From Robinsoniella peoriensis (GTDB taxonomy: Bacteria; Bacillota; Clostridia; Lachnospirales; Lachnospiraceae), in assembly GCF_042680125.1 (NCBI RefSeq), contig NZ_JBHTNY010000012.1: 64,000 bases of DNA. One strand, 5' to 3'. A program made the position numbers and the translations under genes. A model generated the notes under the pieces. It did not search any database. It saw only the letters and a list, made by a program, of their open reading frames with translations, and had not been told where the DNA came from. Shown one piece after another: positions 29,401-37,085 of the stretch (position 1 is the stretch's first letter; each line of letters starts with the position of its first letter).

Positions 29401-31400
29401 ACCAGGCGGCAGTGGATGCAGCGAAGGAAGCGCTGGAAACGGCAGCTGGAGGCTTACAAGCAGCAGAACCTCAGCCGGTGGATAAAACAGAATTACAGGG
29501 ATTGTATGATAACAATACCGATAAAAAGGCTGAAGATTATACCCTGGAGAGCTGGAATACTTTTGATGGGGCAATGAAAGCAGCCAAAGAGGTACTGGAC
29601 AGTGAATCTGCGGACCAGGATGCAGTAGATGCAGCAAAAGCGGCACTGGAAGAGGCAATTAAAGGTCTGGTTCCGGCTGAAATTCCGGATCCGGCAGATA
29701 AAGCTGAATTACAGGCACTTTATGACCAGAATGCAGATAAGGCAGCAGAAGATTACACCGAAGAAAGCTTTGCCGTATTTGATCAGGCTATGAAAGCGGC
29801 AAAAGGGGTACTGGACAGCGAAACAGCTACACAGGACGATGTGAATCAGGCGCTGCAGGTATTAAGAGATGCCATTGCTCAGCTGAAAGATGCAGGAACA
29901 GAGGAAGATATCAAAGGGGCGCTTCGGCTTCTTTATGAGGCAAATACCACTAGAGAAGAAGCAAAGTATACGCCGGATTCCTGGAAAGTATTTGCAGATG
30001 CCATGGAAGAAGCAAAACGAGTGCTGGATGATCCGGATGCAGTGCAGGAACAGGCAGATGCAGCAAAAGATGCATTACAGAACGCAATTAATGGTTTGGC
30101 AGAAGCAGATCCAGTTCCGGAAGTCAATAAAACAGCACTGAAGAATCTGTATGATGCAAATTCCGGAAAAGACCAGTCGAAATACACGCAGGATAGCTGG
30201 AGTGCATTTGTAAATGCAATGAATCAGGCTGAGACGGTATTAAATGACAGTGCAGCAACACAAGAACAGGTTAATGCAGCTCATGCAGCATTAGAAAAAG
30301 CAGCAGCAGGACTTACTGAAATTCCGGTACCAGTTATAAAAGTAACGGGAGTAAGCCTGGATAAGCCGGCAGTGACCTTTACAAAAGCAGGAGAAACTGC
30401 ACAGTTAAGGGCTCAGGTTGCTCCGGAAGATGCGGCAAATAAAAATGTCACCTGGAAATCTACCAATACAAAGTCGGTAACCGTAGACCAAAACGGACTG
30501 GTAAAGGCAGCGGCGAGCGGTTCCGCGGAGATTATTGTTACTACGGAAGACGGCGGAAAAACAGCCGTTTGTAAAGTAACGGTAAGCATTCCGGATCCCG
30601 TTGTAAAAGTAACCGGCGTGAGACTGGCACAAAAAAGTGCAGTTTTATCAGCGAAAGGGGCTTCTGTAAAACTAAGTGCAGCCGTATTGCCGAAAAATGC
30701 ATCAAATAAAACAGTGACCTGGAAATCTAAAAATAAAAAAGTTGCGGTGGTTGATGCAAAGGGAAAAGTAACCGCAGTTGGAAACGGAACCACAAAGATC
30801 ACCGTTACCACAAAAGATGGTAAAAAGACTGCAGAATGCACAATCGAGGTACAGATTGTGAAGAAACCGGTAAAAGTAACAGGAACAAAGGTAAATAAGA
30901 CTACCAGGACCACCTTAACCGTATCCTGGAATAAAGTAAAAGGCGCTGATTCTTATAAAGTATATGTTTATAAGTCAAATAAGAAATGGAAAGACTTTGC
31001 GGCTACAAAAAAGACAAGCATTACATTAAAAGGTTTACCGGCAGGAACAAAGTACACGGTGAAAGTCGCAGCGGTGAATAAAGGCGGACGGGGAGCTTAC
31101 TCTTCCGGCGCTTCTGCAGCAACAAGACCGGCAGCAGCCAGATTAAACCTTGCGAAGAAGAATGGTTCAGGCAGTGTAAAGCTTTCTTATAGTAAAGTCA
31201 GTGGAGCCAGATACGACATTTACATGAAGACCGGTAAAGGAAGTTACCGGAAAGTAACCACAGCCACGAAGACAAATGCAGTGGTAAAGGGGCTGAAAAA
31301 AGGAAAAACCTATCGTTTTAAAGTACGTACTTATATCAGAACCAATGGAAAGAACTACTACGGCAGTTATTCCAATGTATTAAAGTATAAGGCGAAATAA
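23424..31400 (+). CDS. Giant secreted right-handed beta-helix protein with malectin, F5/8C, cohesin-like, FIVAR, Big_2 and FN3 modules (possible GH136-like glycosidase)
   Basis: 2658 residues from ATG 23424 behind GGAGGAAAAG. Signal peptide 1-31. A beta-helix domain (about 66-640) opens with IYYVDSETGSDENDGT and holds D413 and D420 in NQDGCSYDSDYYS, the only obvious acidic cluster. GH136 lacto-N-biosidases have a beta-helix and two catalytic Asp seven apart, so that activity is possible; a polysaccharide lyase or another beta-helix glycosidase is equally open. Following modules: ricin-like (about 648-772), two malectin (774-1072), F5/8C (1074-1202), cohesin-like (1206-1346), helical FIVAR-like, two LamG-like sandwiches each with an InlB-like unit (1423-1942), five FIVAR (1946-2302), two Big_2 (2306-2479) and two FN3 to a basic C-terminus. 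No wall-anchor motif. Confidence 0.85.
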   Translation: MRLKKQWTARAMSVLLAGAMTVSGIPVTAQAAEPETVTESVTNTVTAVQHGYQAVINEYVPVTDGTIYYVDSETGSDENDGTTADRAFKTLEKVNAVNLQPGDSILLKKGSIFDNQRLYPKGKGTEERPILISSYGEGNMPVINAGGFRKTGAANPDGTPGYAGYKEAILIENMEYTTVTGIEVINDDDFTVNWQSGASNKDDELPRRLGIHVTVDERAVETYKGLDERSYKGIVIDGCYVHDVDGNENRGVNKVDGGIGIEVIFSSKAGVYPYFDGVTIKNNQIEKCDRTGIKGIRISDLDNFRHNDPSKSDYDPNNDADNNGANDGSRSNNIRYKDQAQRNYKVLNNDVSDIGGDGILVCETKGAVVENNLLHNHTMRATPGANAGIWSWNAFDTMFRYNESYGGPSYNQDGCSYDSDYYSAGTIFEYNYSHDTPMGFMLLMGGNDTDVIRYNLSQNDGMVMRHIAAGSSTPSYIYNNVFYYNGDNWKWSLGSPNSVASNWNFYNNIFYNTSTKSNGEWGNVDWSKAGTANNLVYNATGTYSEKEIAGAIHGDPEFVKPGGGADRADGNKDNIWSSLEAYQIKNSSIAIGAGTYVNVVPQTKQSNAGQWDYTSDRNATQDFYGNPLYNGVPDIGIHESADTGTRDFTIEKNAVYRVMNTDQMSYLEISGNELALNKEEDNNQGFTFVGTKDGVKIRIWDSEANSYQYLAIVNDTFALSETDQTVWQTEDLHNGLFRLHDGNQYLSLADGKVTVEAPADTAAQQWYLKLAEHSSSFNSGGGEIEGYSPDQAFDAEKGKSGYYGEVKQISGTAAGADEVYNTALTGAEFGYKIYAKQGEYNVKLNFAELEGVKNRTFDILVNGEQYDVYTITDTASVKEIGSVYPVDGIIDIRLAAAYNGDGIETDAILNGISLERNAMSDVNMRLNCGGDASDGLYADARFPAGGSGYYGENTETEAGNRLPDPDAGMGTVLKSARSGQDFGYKFKAQPGNYRVKLYFNEVNDEEHIFSIALNGKTIKENYSIKKEAGGKEKAVDITAYTESQNGLIDIHFTAAEGSLAMVNAIVVEPYAGIEGDNLAVGKTVSASSEKGSNTADKAIDNNQSTRWSAEDSGDQWYQVDLGKNYMINNVAADWTPGAYATKYRVEISENGVDFTTAASVNAALPGLNVTTLDSEVARYIRITGEEKNASWGISMTELGVYGTEVRGNARVNVATNHADGTENNYDLIIGAQNIYKRYKTMTVKMSYDSHLAEFVEAKTDLNTGALVNVSTSQPDLSNPDNAVVTSVFSIKKADGFMETAEILSARFKALSQEKTPIYTEIALTNAAGHVTTLPVKKIFIPDEVSKEQLAAFIAEAVVLHDEAEVGDMRGQYPKEAKDAFHEAIRSAQETAGNPDAAADSYKESYLALEEAVTVFKNSVVVAKYTNYHRDYNIDTEANYSGGTAAVENQALKLSLSGGGKVHVVDQDSTPLKEGTYYTRFSVNNLSDQTRFVIKLTTGNEIVVGIDGNSNWFWEDGKTYGYFKGFGVSVNTEYELQVNLVMTGANTCTLEPVVNGVSLGKSGNIYHDGAAGKAGFSTRNVARTFTVKEFYFTNAPKHVINVTASGKGSVSQTGAVTAFEEADKTLFFTPEEGERITKVLADGVDVTDEVQDNSYTFAYIRNDHTLEVTFSGDGGSGEETEKVTYHQDYSVDDRADYAGNLMESSVVEEDGVKIKLNKGSDNNFPMAIDTNAPEITEGTFYTRFAIDNLSDQSLFDIKTGDGGFIRIGYEVDPQAATPRAAWFYDKSGNNPGWGDFNQTTPLTANEEHTLKVTFTKNGTTNYDITLWVDGENLGTKTLAYAQTPGKFGFGARRTGKTYTVKEVYYTTEEEYKIDVTAGDHGAASQEGDVTVFGLSSKTIFFTPDDGYEVDKVLVDNVETEVTDAQYTFTDITGNHTLAVSFKEAEAPAVDKSALQNLYDENTGKKAEDYTEESWAAFDTAMKAAKAVLDSGTADQAAVDAAKEALETAAGGLQAAEPQPVDKTELQGLYDNNTDKKAEDYTLESWNTFDGAMKAAKEVLDSESADQDAVDAAKAALEEAIKGLVPAEIPDPADKAELQALYDQNADKAAEDYTEESFAVFDQAMKAAKGVLDSETATQDDVNQALQVLRDAIAQLKDAGTEEDIKGALRLLYEANTTREEAKYTPDSWKVFADAMEEAKRVLDDPDAVQEQADAAKDALQNAINGLAEADPVPEVNKTALKNLYDANSGKDQSKYTQDSWSAFVNAMNQAETVLNDSAATQEQVNAAHAALEKAAAGLTEIPVPVIKVTGVSLDKPAVTFTKAGETAQLRAQVAPEDAANKNVTWKSTNTKSVTVDQNGLVKAAASGSAEIIVTTEDGGKTAVCKVTVSIPDPVVKVTGVRLAQKSAVLSAKGASVKLSAAVLPKNASNKTVTWKSKNKKVAVVDAKGKVTAVGNGTTKITVTTKDGKKTAECTIEVQIVKKPVKVTGTKVNKTTRTTLTVSWNKVKGADSYKVYVYKSNKKWKDFAATKKTSITLKGLPAGTKYTVKVAAVNKGGRGAYSSGASAATRPAAARLNLAKKNGSGSVKLSYSKVSGARYDIYMKTGKGSYRKVTTATKTNAVVKGLKKGKTYRFKVRTYIRTNGKNYYGSYSNVLKYKAK
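29260..30330 (+). repeat. Five FIVAR-type repeats (about 63-70 codons each) in the beta-helix gene
   Basis: Units begin near 29268, 29478, 29694, 29907 and 30123. Each has the pattern LYDxNxxKxAEDYTxESWxxF, then AMKAAKxVLDSxxADQxxVDAA. The first two copies are most alike. Confidence 0.85.
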
Positions 31401-31451
31401 AGGGAATCAAGGTATTATTACCTGTCGGCATCTGAAAATATATCAAGAAAT

Positions 31452-31461
31452 CAAACGTTTG
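31452..31461. promoter_or_regulatory. 10-bp palindrome CAAACGTTTG upstream of the binding-protein gene
   Basis: A perfect palindrome with central CG, the form of many LacI-family operators, 66 bp before the start codon. A small hairpin, GTGCAT/ATGCAC (31461-31484), follows. No good promoter hexamers were identified, so an operator role is uncertain. Confidence 0.3.
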
Positions 31462-31526
31462 TGCATAGTCCCCACCGGATGCACATGGTAGAATACATTT
31501 ACAAAGTGAAAGGGAGGAAACAAATA

Positions 31527-32957
31527 ATGAAGAAAAAAGTAATTAGTGCAATTCTTTGTGTATCAATGGTTGCAGGTATCTTAGCAGGATGCGGCGGCTC
31601 AACAGGAAGCAGTACAACGGAGGCCGGGAAAACAGAAGGAACGCAGGCAGCCGCAACACAGGCAGGTACAACCGAAGCCGGCACAGACGAAGCTAAGGGG
31701 GAAACAGCTGCAGCAGATGACACAGAGAAAGCAGATGCAAATACAGAACTGAGCGGAACATTGGTGGTTGCCCTTTGGGATAATGTTTCCATGCAGTTAT
31801 TTGAGGATCTGGATCTGGCCGGAAAATTTCAGGAAGTGTATCCGGATGCCAACATTGAATTTGAGAAACTGAAAGATGATTCTGAGTACTGGAACGCAAT
31901 GAAAATGCGTGCATCCGCCAATCAGCTTCCGGACATTATGTTTAATAAGACCTTTACCCTGTCAAGATTTAAAGATTATTTAGTTGACCTGTCTGATACA
32001 GAGGCTAATAAAAATAACAATATTGCAGAGGGCTATGCAGTTGATGGAAAAGTATTAGGTCTTCCGGAAAAAATGACAGCAGAATATGTGTATTACTGGA
32101 AAGATATGTTCAAAGAAGCAGGCGTAGAAGTGCCCTCAACCTGGTCAGAGCTGGAAGAAGTTTCTAAGAAGCTGCAGGAACATTTCGGAGCAGATAACGG
32201 TGACTTTATGGCAATTGCAATGGGCGGCAAAGATGAATGGCCAACCTATCCATTTACCGAGTTCATGCCGGCACTGGAAAGCGGAAACGGACAGAACTGG
32301 AATACAATGGCAACTCAGGACGAGCCATTTTCGGAAGGAACGGATTTCTATAAGGCATATACAAAGATTAACAGCTTATTCACCTCCGGCGTATTTGGAA
32401 AAGATCCGGTAGGTATCGGTAATGATCAGGCTACTGCATTATTTGCACAGAAGCAGGCAGCGATGGTTGCATCCGGCGGATGGGCACTTACCAGTATCTC
32501 AGAAGGTGCTGACAGCACAGATGAACTGGGAACCTTCTACCTGCCAACCAGGGAAAAAGCAGAAGATCCATTCAGAGCAATTACACAGGGTGATAACTTT
32601 ATGTCTATTACCACACATGCAAAGAATCCGGAGTTGGCAAAAGCTTTTGTAGAATTCTACTTTAGTGATGCATGGTACCCGGAATACATCAAATCCCAGG
32701 CGGATGATAATACCATGAAGACGGTTCAGAAAGACAAAGACCCGATACTTGCACAGGCTGATGAGTTACAGCCGGACAAAGAACTTGTTATGTATGACGG
32801 CGGCGGTGATGACTTTACTGCACTGGTAGCAGAGACAACCTTTGATTATAAAAAATTAGGGGCTGAAATGCTGGTAAATGGATTTGATCTTCCGTCAGCA
32901 CTAAATGACCTGAATACAAAATGGAAAGCAGCGAGAGAAAAATTAAGTATTAAATAA
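31527..32957 (+). CDS. CUT1-family sugar ABC transporter, substrate-binding lipoprotein
   Basis: 476 residues from ATG 31527 behind AGGGAGG; in-frame upstream codons are not a likely start. The lipobox ILAGCGGS gives lipid attachment at C22, followed by a Ser/Thr/Glu/Ala-rich tether (about 24-70). The body is an extracellular solute-binding protein of the MalE-like type. It captures an oligosaccharide outside the membrane and hands it to the two permeases downstream. There is an intrinsic terminator-like hairpin between it and the permeases, the usual way to get more binding protein than permease. The neighbouring secreted glycosidases suggest that a host-glycan fragment is the substrate. Confidence 0.92.
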   Translation: MKKKVISAILCVSMVAGILAGCGGSTGSSTTEAGKTEGTQAAATQAGTTEAGTDEAKGETAAADDTEKADANTELSGTLVVALWDNVSMQLFEDLDLAGKFQEVYPDANIEFEKLKDDSEYWNAMKMRASANQLPDIMFNKTFTLSRFKDYLVDLSDTEANKNNNIAEGYAVDGKVLGLPEKMTAEYVYYWKDMFKEAGVEVPSTWSELEEVSKKLQEHFGADNGDFMAIAMGGKDEWPTYPFTEFMPALESGNGQNWNTMATQDEPFSEGTDFYKAYTKINSLFTSGVFGKDPVGIGNDQATALFAQKQAAMVASGGWALTSISEGADSTDELGTFYLPTREKAEDPFRAITQGDNFMSITTHAKNPELAKAFVEFYFSDAWYPEYIKSQADDNTMKTVQKDKDPILAQADELQPDKELVMYDGGGDDFTALVAETTFDYKKLGAEMLVNGFDLPSALNDLNTKWKAAREKLSIK

Positions 32958-32968
32958 ATAGGATAAGG

Positions 32969-33018
32969 GCTGCCTCAGCACAACTGTTGCAACAGTCTGT
33001 AATGGGGCAGCATTTTTT
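32969..33018 (+). terminator. Hairpin with T-run between binding protein and permeases (partial terminator)
   Basis: GCTGCC (32969-32974) pairs with GGCAGC (33006-33011), enclosing an inner stem CTGTTGCAACAG, and is followed by A and six T. It probably reduces read-through into the permease genes. Confidence 0.7.
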
Positions 33019-33092
33019 ATGCAAGTAAGGGCGTATTTGAAAAATGCAGAACAATTTTCAATCGCCATCCAGAGGAGAAATGGAGGGATCTC

Positions 33093-34013
33093 ATGAATAG
33101 TTTAACGAAAAAAAGGAATCGATTTATCATTCTGAGTCTGTTAGTTCCGGTTGTATTACTGGTGGCATTCGTTGTATTTCCGGCAGTGGATTTATTTCGA
33201 ATGAGCTTTACGAATTGGGACGGGTACTCAGCAAACAGCAATTTTATTGGAATTGACAACTACATATCCATGTTTAAAAATAAAGATCTGTGGCTGTCCC
33301 TTCGCAATAATGGTATCTACTTTGCAGTCCATCTGTTAATGATTCCGGTGGAAATGGCAATAGCGGTCATCTTAACCTCTAAATTAAGAGCAGCAAAGGC
33401 CTATAAGACAATCGTATTCCTGCCCTATATCATCAATGGTGTAGCAATCGCATATGCATTTTCTTACTTCTTTTCACCGGTAAATGGTGCATTTGATTCT
33501 ATATTAGAAGCATTGCATCTGGGCGGACTGAGCAGAAACTGGTTATCCGATCCGAAGATCGTAAACTTTGTTCTGGCATTTGTATCTTTATGGAAATTCA
33601 GCGGTTACCATATTGTATTATTTATAGCCGCATTACAGTCCGTACCCAAAGATATTGTTGAGGCAGCAAATGTAGATGGTGCAAATGCATTCCAGATCTT
33701 TCGTTACATTCAGGTTCCGTCCATTTCCCTGGTACTGGATTTTATCTTATTTGACAATATCAGAGGTGCATTACAGGTATTTGATATCCCGTTTGTTATG
33801 ACCCAGGGAGGTCCGGGATATGCTTCTTCCACATTTACACTTTATACCATTAAGACGGCATTTACCTTTAACAACTTTGGTCTGGCTTCTACTATGGCAG
33901 TTGCAATTATGATCCTCATTGTGATTATCTATGTAGTACAAAACAGAGTGCTTCACATTGGGAAACCAAAGCCGCAGAAGGTATTAAAAATCAGAAGAAA
34001 GGGAGGGAAATAA
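33093..34013 (+). CDS. CUT1 sugar ABC transporter permease (MalF-like)
   Basis: 306 residues with six predicted membrane helices starting at IILSLLVPVVLLVAFVVFP. The cytoplasmic EAA loop reads VEAANVDGANAFQIFRYIQVP, the contact site for the ATPase. It pairs with the next gene, 2 bp-spaced, and with the binding lipoprotein upstream. No ATPase gene of the MalK/MsmK type is in this locus, so the importer must borrow a shared ATPase, as many Firmicute CUT1 systems do. Start ATG 33093 follows a GAGGAGAAATGGAGGGA region. Confidence 0.93.
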   Translation: MNSLTKKRNRFIILSLLVPVVLLVAFVVFPAVDLFRMSFTNWDGYSANSNFIGIDNYISMFKNKDLWLSLRNNGIYFAVHLLMIPVEMAIAVILTSKLRAAKAYKTIVFLPYIINGVAIAYAFSYFFSPVNGAFDSILEALHLGGLSRNWLSDPKIVNFVLAFVSLWKFSGYHIVLFIAALQSVPKDIVEAANVDGANAFQIFRYIQVPSISLVLDFILFDNIRGALQVFDIPFVMTQGGPGYASSTFTLYTIKTAFTFNNFGLASTMAVAIMILIVIIYVVQNRVLHIGKPKPQKVLKIRRKGGK

Positions 34014-34014
34014 T

Positions 34015-34860
34015 ATGAAGTCAGGTAAATCTAAGAGAATTATGACCCAGTGCGCAAAGCAGCTGATTTGTATCGCCATGGTTATCATTGTAGTACTTCC
34101 TATTATACTGACTCTGTTTGCAGCCTTGAAGACAAGGGGAGACATGATTAAGACATCCCCTCTGCTCCTGCCGGCACTGGATAAAATTACCTTTGAAAAC
34201 TTTGAAAGGGTATTGGGAGATAAATATTTATTAGTAGGGTTTAGGAATACGTTTTTAATTGCATTTATCAGTATTATTTTCAATATCATGCTGGGATCGG
34301 TAACCGCATTTATTCTGGAACGTTTTGAATTCCGTTTTAAGAAAGTTGTATTTGCACTTTTTTTCCTTGGAATGCTGATTCCTACCTTTGTTACCGAAAT
34401 TGCAAGGTTTAAGATAATACAGGGAATCGGGGCTTATAATACCCTGGGTGCGCCAATCATTATTTATGTGGCATCGGATCTGATGCAGCTTTACATTTAC
34501 CGGCAGTTTATATCCAAGATATCCGTATCGCTGGATGAGAGCGCTTTGCTGGACGGATGCGGTTATTTCGGGCTGTTTGGCAGAATAATCTTTCCGCTGC
34601 TGGCACCTGCAACCGCAACTGTGGTGATTATTAAAGCAATTACAATTATTAATGACATGTACATTCCATACTTATATATGCCAAAGAATTCTCTGCGGAC
34701 ACTTACTACATTCCTGATGAACTTTGCCAATGCCCAGCAGGGATCGTGGCAGAGACTGGCAGCAGGTATTATTATCGTAATGATACCTACGGTTATTATC
34801 TACATTTTCTTCCAGAAATACATTTTGGAAGGGGTTTCAGCAGGAGCTGTTAAGGAATAG
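34015..34860 (+). CDS. CUT1 sugar ABC transporter permease (MalG-like)
   Basis: 281 residues with six predicted membrane helices. The EAA loop is DESALLDGCGYFGLFGRIIFP. It begins 2 bp after the previous permease, with AAAGGGAGG as ribosome site. It forms the heterodimeric membrane channel with that permease. The C-terminal GVSAGAVKE ending is typical of MalG-type permeases. No clear terminator follows; the next gene has its own promoter. Confidence 0.93.
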   Translation: MKSGKSKRIMTQCAKQLICIAMVIIVVLPIILTLFAALKTRGDMIKTSPLLLPALDKITFENFERVLGDKYLLVGFRNTFLIAFISIIFNIMLGSVTAFILERFEFRFKKVVFALFFLGMLIPTFVTEIARFKIIQGIGAYNTLGAPIIIYVASDLMQLYIYRQFISKISVSLDESALLDGCGYFGLFGRIIFPLLAPATATVVIIKAITIINDMYIPYLYMPKNSLRTLTTFLMNFANAQQGSWQRLAAGIIIVMIPTVIIYIFFQKYILEGVSAGAVKE

Positions 34861-34901
34861 GTTAAACACCCCTTTGGCCTTTGTAAAATACCCGGATATC
34901 A

Positions 34902-34930
34902 TTGTAGGACTTCAAATTCCATGCTATAAT
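34902..34930 (+). promoter_or_regulatory. Promoter of the GGDEF gene
   Basis: TTGTAG (34902-34907), 17-bp spacer, TATAAT (34925-34930) with TGC in front of the -10. Confidence 0.65.
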
Positions 34931-34991
34931 AGGGATTATGAATTATGGTCATAAATGGCATCAGGAGTAATAACAGACAGAGGGGATTTGT

Positions 34992-36305
34992 ATGGAGAAA
35001 GATGATAAAAAAGCATTGAGCATGCAGAGTTTCGTATTTGACTCGTTATTAAATAATATGAATGCTGTGTTGTATGTAAGTGACATAGAAACGGACGAGA
35101 TTATATTTATGAGTAAAAACATGCAGGAGATCTTTGGGGTGGAAAATCCGGAAGGAAAGATTTGCTGGCAGATTTTACAGCGGGGAATGAACCACCGGTG
35201 TTCTTTTTGCCCGATTGCACGTTTACTGGAACAGGACAGCGAAACGCCTTTCTTCGTCTGGGAAGAAGAGAATACGGCTACGGGACGTATATACGAAAAT
35301 TATGACAGTCTGATCAGATGGGCGGACGGCAGGCTGGTTCATTTACAGCATTCCGTTGATATTACGGAATTCAAGCGCATTACGGAAATTGCAAGTAAGG
35401 ATGAGTTAACCGGGATGTTTAACCGGCGTGCAGGGAAATTAATGCTGCAGGAAGCTTTAAAAAAACTGCAGGGAACGGAAAGAACCCTGTGTGTATGCCT
35501 TTATGATCTCAACGGATTAAAACAGATCAATGATGTATTTGGGCATTATGAGGGAGATAAAAGCATCTCCTATATAGCGCAGGCTGCACTGGATAATTTA
35601 ACAGCGGATGATATGGCATTCCGGCTCAGCGGAGATGAATTTGTAATTATTTTCATGGATATCTGCCTGGAGGAGGCAGATGGCAGGGTACGTTCCATTC
35701 AGAAAGATCTGAAGCAGATTGTGAAGGAAAAGGCAGTTTCACATGAAGTATCCTTCTGTTATGGGATTGTGGAAATAACAGGAAGGGATGAATTTTCTGT
35801 ATCCAAAGTTATATCCCTGGCGGATGAGGAAATGTATCGTCAAAAAAAGGTGTATCACATCAAAAAAGCAGAAGAGAGATTAAGCGGAAGTCTTTCTGAA
35901 TATCAGGCTGCAGTAGAGGATTTTGATTATGATAAAGAGCACCTGTATGATGCTCTGATGGAGAGCACAGATGACTACATATACGTAGGCAACATGAAAA
36001 CCGGTACTTTTCGGTATTCTCCTGCCATGGTAGAAGAATTCGGGCTTCCGGGGCAGGTTATCCCTAATGCGGCAGCCGTCTGGGGGAGTCTTATTCATCC
36101 GGATGATAAAAAATGTTTTCTGGAAGCTAATCAGGAAATTGCCGATGGAAGGGTAAATACTCACAATGTAAAATACCGGGCACAAAAACCCAGTGGGGAA
36201 TGGATCTGGTTAAGATGCAGAGGTTACCTGATCCGCGATAAATATGATATTCCGGAACTGTTTGCAGGATTTATATCAAAAGTGAAAGATCCTTCTCTGG
36301 ATTGA
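34992..36305 (+). CDS. PAS-GGDEF-PAS diguanylate cyclase-like protein
   Basis: 437 residues, no membrane segment. N-terminal PAS-type domain (about 15-130) with a Cys motif, ICWQILQRGMNHRCSFCPIA, a form seen in PAS domains that use Cys for ligand or metal contact. A GGDEF domain (about 135-290) carries DELTGMFNRRAG and active-site LSGDEFVIIF, an active-looking SGDEF. No RxxD inhibitory site is visible just before it. A second PAS domain (about 310-430) closes the protein, with HNVKYRAQKPSGEWIWLRC typical of PAS_3. It would make cyclic di-GMP in response to a cytoplasmic signal. RBS AGAGGGGA precedes ATG 34992. A strong terminator follows. Confidence 0.9.
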   Translation: MEKDDKKALSMQSFVFDSLLNNMNAVLYVSDIETDEIIFMSKNMQEIFGVENPEGKICWQILQRGMNHRCSFCPIARLLEQDSETPFFVWEEENTATGRIYENYDSLIRWADGRLVHLQHSVDITEFKRITEIASKDELTGMFNRRAGKLMLQEALKKLQGTERTLCVCLYDLNGLKQINDVFGHYEGDKSISYIAQAALDNLTADDMAFRLSGDEFVIIFMDICLEEADGRVRSIQKDLKQIVKEKAVSHEVSFCYGIVEITGRDEFSVSKVISLADEEMYRQKKVYHIKKAEERLSGSLSEYQAAVEDFDYDKEHLYDALMESTDDYIYVGNMKTGTFRYSPAMVEEFGLPGQVIPNAAAVWGSLIHPDDKKCFLEANQEIADGRVNTHNVKYRAQKPSGEWIWLRCRGYLIRDKYDIPELFAGFISKVKDPSLD

Positions 36306-36309
36306 ATAT

Positions 36310-36369
36310 AGCGATAAAGCATGGATGCCATATTATTCTGGCAGAGGATATCAATGCTTTATCGCTTTT
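36310..36369 (+). terminator. Terminator after the GGDEF gene
   Basis: AGCGATAAAGCAT (36310-36322) pairs perfectly with ATGCTTTATCGCT (36354-36366), followed by T residues. Confidence 0.88.
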
Positions 36370-36454
36370 GTTATTGAATGGGAATTTCACAGGACATAAA
36401 ACAGGACGGTCTGACATATGCTGTGAGTAAGAGATGTACAGGCAGGAGATACGG

Positions 36455-36979
36455 ATGAAGGTACTCGTCTTTCTTTCTACTTTTATGATTCCCTTTGTTA
36501 TATTTTATATTGTGGGATACGGACTGCTAATGAAGAAAAATGTCTATGAAACATTTATAAAAGGTGCTGTGGATGGATTTCACACCGTAATCCAGATCAT
36601 GCCTACGCTGATCGGGCTTATGGTTGCAGTTGGAATACTGCGTGCTTCCGGATTCCTGGATATGCTGTCCGGTGTGCTGGGAGGGCTGCTGCAAAATGTG
36701 GGTTTCCCGCCTCAGCTGATGCCGGTCGCAATTGTAAGAATGTTTTCTTCCAGTGCGGCAACGGGGCTGGTATTGGATATTTTCAAGGAATATGGACCGG
36801 ATTCAGCAATGGGGATACTTACTTCGATTATGATGAGTTGTACGGAGACCATATTTTATACCATGTCGGTTTATTTTATGACGGCAAAAGTAAAGAAGAC
36901 CAGGTATACATTGGCAGGAGCACTGGTGGCTACGCTGGCGGGGATAATTGCAAGCGTTGTCCTGGCCGGGAGGATGTAA
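36455..36979 (+). CDS. spmB: Spore maturation protein B
   Basis: 174 residues, close to the usual SpmB length (about 175-180). Several membrane helices with the nucleoside-recognition (Gate) domain: MPTLIGLMVAVGILRASGF, then FSSSAATGLVLDIFKEYGPDS and SCTETIFYTMSVYF, all SpmB landmarks. SpmB acts with SpmA in dehydration of the spore core. Here no spmA is adjacent, which is unusual. I prefer ATG 36455, with GGCAGGAG 6 bp upstream, over ATG 36434. It lies alone between two terminated or promoter-bearing units. Confidence 0.85.
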   Translation: MKVLVFLSTFMIPFVIFYIVGYGLLMKKNVYETFIKGAVDGFHTVIQIMPTLIGLMVAVGILRASGFLDMLSGVLGGLLQNVGFPPQLMPVAIVRMFSSSAATGLVLDIFKEYGPDSAMGILTSIMMSCTETIFYTMSVYFMTAKVKKTRYTLAGALVATLAGIIASVVLAGRM

Positions 36980-36985
36980 CCGGAA

Positions 36986-37014
36986 TTGACGTGCCTATTT
37001 TTAGATGCTAAAAT
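36986..37014 (+). promoter_or_regulatory. Promoter of the second two-component operon
   Basis: TTGACG (36986-36991), 17-bp spacer, TAAAAT (37009-37014) with TGC before the -10. A small hairpin, TTTACTC/GAGTAAA (37044-37065), lies in the leader and overlaps a GGAG. Confidence 0.7.
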
Positions 37015-37085
37015 GAACTCAGCAAAGTGCTTATACAAAAGCATTTACTCAATCAGATGAGTAAAAGGAGAGGGCAGGTAGCATC

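Noticed and set aside
31446..31463. CcpA cre site around CAAACGTTTG
   Set aside because: The core fits but the outer TG...CA positions do not, so only a generic palindrome is recorded.
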